Assembly (NCBI GenBank): GCA_015665315.1
Contig: JADFAK010000001.1
Location: 1 to 64,000 of the forward strand
Length of the DNA: 64,000 nt
Direction of reading: 5' to 3'
From: Flavobacteriales bacterium
GTDB taxonomy: Bacteria > Bacteroidota > Bacteroidia > Flavobacteriales_D > Sanyastnellaceae
Part shown: piece after piece, positions 61,901 through 64,000 of the stretch
Layout: the number at the start of each line of letters is the position of its first letter
How positions within the stretch are numbered: the first letter of the stretch is position 1
Program-made: the position numbers and the translations under genes
Notes under the pieces: generated by a model
Database searches by the model: none
Seen by the model: the letters and a program-made list of their open reading frames with translations, nothing else
Told to the model about the DNA's origin: nothing

Positions 61901-64000
61901 ATACGGCCGTTTATACGCAGCAAGTTACTGTGTCGGACAATGAAGCTCCCGTTTTCTCGAACATTCCTGCCCATGTTGATATTGCGTGCAACGACGCCAT
62001 CCCTAGCGATGAGCCTACTGCCGAAGATGCTTGTGGATCAGTGGATGTAGTTTACGAGATTGAATTCGTGATCCCTGAAGGTGCTTGCGGACAATGGGAG
62101 CGCACGTGGACTGCAACGGATGCATGCGGAAACGCGGCGTCGATTACCCAAATCGTTACCGTCGTCGATAACGAAGCTCCAGCCTTATCCGGAGTACCCG
62201 CTGATCTTGAATTGAATTGTGGGGACGCTATTCCTGCTGCCAACGTCAGCGCTTCTGACAATTGCGACGCTTCAGTCGAAGTAGTTCTTTTCGAGGAAAT
62301 GGAATCGGTTTTATGCGGACAAGTATTGACGCGCTCTTGGTCGGCAACCGACGCTTGTGGGAATGCTGCTTTCGCAAGCCAAACGATTACTTTTAGCGAC
62401 AACGAAGCGCCGACCATTTCGGGAGAGTTGGAATATTCAATTAGCTGTGCAGCAATCGATAGTAACGAGTCAATTGAAGTGATAGATGATTGTTCTGAAG
62501 GGGTTGTAATTACCTACACCGATTTCTTTGTAGGGGCCTCGTGTGAGTACTCAATCGAACGTACATGGACGGCAACAGATGTGTGTGGTAACACGGCGAC
62601 TTTCGTTCAAACGCTTCATGTGATTGACGATGTGGCACCGAGTTTTTCTGGACTGGAAGCCACGGTGACTTTGAATTGCGGTGACAATCTACCAAGCGAC
62701 GAGCCGGTCATCGAAGATGCTTGTAGTTCGTTTGACGTAGTCTACGAGGAAATCGTTGATAACAGTGGCTGTGGTCAAAGCGTGATGCGCATGTGGACTG
62801 CAACCGATGACTGTGGGAACTCTAGTGAATTCACACAAGTAGTGGTATTCCTCGACGAAAGCGCTCCTGTGTTCGAAACTGTTCTAGCCAATCTTGAAAT
62901 GCACTGTGGCGATGAGGTCCCAGCGGCGGCGGAGGTTGTAGCGTCCGATAATTGTTCTGAAGTGACTATCACCTTGGAAGAAACAACAGTCGAAGGGGAC
63001 TGTGCAGGTGAATTCGAGCTGGTTCGTGTATGGACTGCTCTAGACGCCTGTGGTAATGGGGCTATGTTGATGCAGACGATCTCTTTTATCGACAACTCAG
63101 CTCCTGTATTTGATCAACAACTTACAGATGAAACTATTGCATGTGGTCAGACATTGGATCTTCCTGTAGTAACAGCTACAGATGCCTGCAGCGCCGAAGT
63201 TACAATCGGTTTTGAAGAGACGACTGACCCTGGTGGTTGCCCGAATATCTACCGGGTCTGGACAGCCACCGATGGTTGTGGAAACCAAGCGACGATGGTG
63301 CAAACAATAACAGTCGATGATTCAGAACCGCCGTTGTTGCTTGGTATTCCTTCTGACACCTCTGTGGATTGCAATACGATTCCTGAAATGCCTGTGCCCG
63401 AGGTGAATGACAACTGTGACGACGATGTAGCCGTGACAGTTTCTGAGACGATTGTGGGTTCAGGGTGTGATTACACGATCATCCGTACCTGGATTGCTCA
63501 AGATGACTGTGGAAACACAACTATCGAGAGCTACAGTATCCAAGTGAACGATACCACTGCACCTGTGTTTGTCAACGCACCAGCCGAAGTGACTGTTGAA
63601 TGCAGTGATTTGGAAGGATTCCCTTACCCAGAGGTGTACGACGACTGTGCTGGAACGATCCTGATTACCTTCGAGGATCAACCTCAGGGCGCAGGGTGTG
63701 CGTATGACATCATCCGTGTGTACACAGCCACCGATATGTGTGGAAATATGGCCACCGCCGAGCAGTTGATCCATGTGATGGACATGACTCCTCCAACATT
63801 CATAGGAGTTGAGGGAAATCAATACGTATCGTGCAATGAAGTGCCTGATCCAGCCGATGTTCAAGCTGTTGACGCTTGTTCGCCTGCAGTTGATGTACAA
63901 TTCAGCGAGCAAGTGTTTGGTGAAGGATGTGAATACTACATCCAACGTTCGTGGACTGCAACCGATGAGTGCGGAAATTCGGCGACCATTGCCCACTTGG
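58927..64000 (+). CDS. Giant LamG/HYR-repeat secreted surface protein (3' end outside the window)
   Basis: ATG at 58927 opens a frame with no stop through 64000, at least 1691 residues. A signal peptide (TFVLTAVFALASVLSSAQ) is followed by a LamG/concanavalin-like domain (about 35-260: LVLYNFGEGQGAYVNDISGNGTPL...GMYGRALSANEVQQNF), a further jelly-roll region (GGFLEFKFNENGGHFDVFADGTAHMYGETVDMQDP), then HYR-like repeats. One early repeat is split by a ~175-residue inserted domain. From about 61260 at least eleven repeats of about 77 residues follow, each with about four Cys and [TS]A[TE]D-x-CGN then [DE]xxAP. The C-terminus, probably with a T9SS sorting domain, is not in the window. Likely a long adhesin. 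Confidence 0.85.
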   Translation, partial: MKNPDLTFSPSIVTRTFVLTAVFALASVLSSAQERVEDDLLVLYNFGEGQGAYVNDISGNGTPLTLKIHDTNNINWIPGGGIDIDAPTLIKSFVAAEKITDAVQNSGAITMEAWIDPANLNQDGPARIATVSYGSSNRNCMLGQDQSEYIARVRTDQVGDNGMPQMAVNGAQNSLQHLVYTMAADGAENIYINGALIDTDFRPGTISNWDEDYPLALVNEVDADRPWLGKMYLVGMYGRALSANEVQQNFEAGHLIEGPEVSSQLCEEEDCFIDGFGVNARVLWIPNLPGGGFLEFKFNENGGHFDVFADGTAHMYGETVDMQDPTQGWFMDVWFTDRMQWDEWEALGRGWKGDANLVGDNYLDWDYFIMDADMDNTLVGTGGYEGSVLSLTHKPINHFYGLQVGVAANDQNAMPGMSCWFYYTGTVNGVYIEQNGDINLEGDCVNLPVMTCAVDAEVDCESGYEPEVTGEPSVNCPDAYSLDYWDEVISANCPLEIIRHWVATHENGDAVECTQSILVVDDAAPAIAVLPAVFAGCSSNFEALVEVNDNCDSNPSVIVSVLDSATSANGDCQTGQLRTQTMGGWGSTPSGNNPGMYLLNHFDEAFPSGLTIGCNNTLHLSSASDVMDFLPSGTTPALLPDGALVNPGQGYSNVLAGQLVAATISVTMDQTFADFGESDMPLADLILQSGDFEGYSVSDLIALGNSIIGGCASANVSSLNEALSSINENYVDGTQDNGFLACSLPFDCYTQYTFQVTAEDACGNAVTEVVTAYSVNESGPELPGLEDITVNCGEVPAPIEELPSSCESGFATLSLEETEFSGTCFPIIQRIYTAENSCGTTSTVTQYITVIDTEAPVFVGDLGDLNVNCDEFAQLDAPAATDNCDENVEVGYNDEVLNDACPLVILRTWTAMDDCGNVAQAVQEITVTDDQAPQPATPIVDLELTCLGAIAEVVFVDDCGLMVDVQFNETQEGEGCSVILSRTWIVSDACENTAVYTQQVTVSDNEAPVFSNIPAHVDIACNDAIPSDEPTAEDACGSVDVVYEIEFVIPEGACGQWERTWTATDACGNAASITQIVTVVDNEAPALSGVPADLELNCGDAIPAANVSASDNCDASVEVVLFEEMESVLCGQVLTRSWSATDACGNAAFASQTITFSDNEAPTISGELEYSISCAAIDSNESIEVIDDCSEGVVITYTDFFVGASCEYSIERTWTATDVCGNTATFVQTLHVIDDVAPSFSGLEATVTLNCGDNLPSDEPVIEDACSSFDVVYEEIVDNSGCGQSVMRMWTATDDCGNSSEFTQVVVFLDESAPVFETVLANLEMHCGDEVPAAAEVVASDNCSEVTITLEETTVEGDCAGEFELVRVWTALDACGNGAMLMQTISFIDNSAPVFDQQLTDETIACGQTLDLPVVTATDACSAEVTIGFEETTDPGGCPNIYRVWTATDGCGNQATMVQTITVDDSEPPLLLGIPSDTSVDCNTIPEMPVPEVNDNCDDDVAVTVSETIVGSGCDYTIIRTWIAQDDCGNTTIESYSIQVNDTTAPVFVNAPAEVTVECSDLEGFPYPEVYDDCAGTILITFEDQPQGAGCAYDIIRVYTATDMCGNMATAEQLIHVMDMTPPTFIGVEGNQYVSCNEVPDPADVQAVDACSPAVDVQFSEQVFGEGCEYYIQRSWTATDECGNSATIAHL
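60618..60634 (+). repeat. Dispersed 17-bp repeat, copy 4
   Basis: AGCGACAAGCGCAAATG, in the sense strand of the giant gene (codons for SATSANG), immediately before the inserted domain. The 10-bp core AGCGCAAATG also occurs at 59650 and 61063 in the same gene. Confidence 0.8.
60635..61160 (+). other. Inserted ~175-residue domain inside an HYR-like repeat
   Basis: Encodes GDCQTGQLRTQTMGGWGSTPSGNN...LNHFDEAFPSGLTIGC...VLAGQLVAATISVTMDQTF...GGCASANVSSLNEALSSINENYVDGTQDNGFLAC. The flanks (VEVNDNCDSNPSVIVSVLDS before, YTFQVTAEDACGN after) are two halves of one HYR unit. I recall this cassette in other Bacteroidota T9SS proteins, without a known function. Confidence 0.6.
61260..64000 (+). repeat. 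Tandem HYR-like repeat array (~230 bp period)
   Basis: Eleven to twelve in-frame units of about 230 bp, recognisable by DxCGN codons near 61437, 61670, 61890, 62127, 62355, 62585, 62813, 63050, 63282, 63510, 63740 and 63970. Units are diverged at the DNA level but keep about four Cys each. Confidence 0.8.

Overview
The window comes from a member of the Bacteroidota, most likely a Flavobacteriales-like marine or aquatic lineage, though I cannot fix the genus. The reasons are: six large secreted proteins, five of them with type IX secretion (T9SS) sorting domains of the YPNP type and the sixth cut off before its C-terminus; promoters of the TAnnTTTG type with no clear Shine-Dalgarno sequences; frequent TTG/GTG starts; and neighbourhoods I recognise as usual in this phylum (tamB divergent from tsaD, SAM hydrolase divergent from phoH, then purC). 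No rRNA, tRNA, CRISPR array, phage or insertion sequence was seen.

Layout. 1-8 kb: the 5' part of a PQQ-type sugar dehydrogenase, a repeat-rich T9SS protein, an HAMP histidine kinase with its OmpR-type regulator, and two further T9SS cargo genes. 8-20.8 kb: an EF-G-like GTPase, an M42 peptidase, a 1357-residue BNR-repeat secreted protein, a decayed-looking higBA toxin-antitoxin pair, an outer-membrane protein, imidazolonepropionase and an ABC-F ATPase. 20.9-31 kb: a secreted HAF-repeat protein with an embedded papain-like Cys/His/Asp set, then a tamB operon divergent from tsaD. 31-36 kb: prolyl oligopeptidase, a LysM protein built on a lytic transglycosylase fold without its catalytic Glu, and a dienelactone hydrolase. 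36.1-39.1 kb: a tight H-NOX / hybrid kinase-Hpt / LytTR operon, a probable nitric-oxide-sensing phosphorelay. 39-43.3 kb: tiny membrane proteins, a YegP-like protein, a haem-binding cytochrome-like protein, a PIG-V-like mannosyltransferase and SAM hydrolase with an ABM protein. 43.4-47.5 kb: housekeeping run phoH, purC, an Sua5/YrdC protein and cca. 47.5-52.4 kb: an unusual small protein with an LxGC...His pattern like CNF/CheD deamidases, a GldM-like secreted protein, a GIN-domain lipoprotein with a PagL-like deacylase, and mazG. 52.4-58.5 kb: a Fic AMP-transferase behind three 40-bp-phased operator-like repeats, followed by secreted proteins and a gluzincin-type peptidase, ArsC and a YdeI-CDGSH fusion. 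58.9 kb to the end: the first 1691 codons of a giant LamG/HYR-repeat surface protein that runs off the window.

Functional themes are cell-surface display and envelope maintenance (T9SS cargo, TamB, PagL-like, LysM), sensing (two-component pair, H-NOX relay) and translation/tRNA quality (TsaD, the Sua5/YrdC protein, CCA transferase, ABC-F, EF-G-like). The least explained signal is a 17-bp sequence present in four exact copies plus one single-mismatch copy, in both coding and non-coding DNA. The phased operator array before fic and the LxGC protein are the next most interesting.
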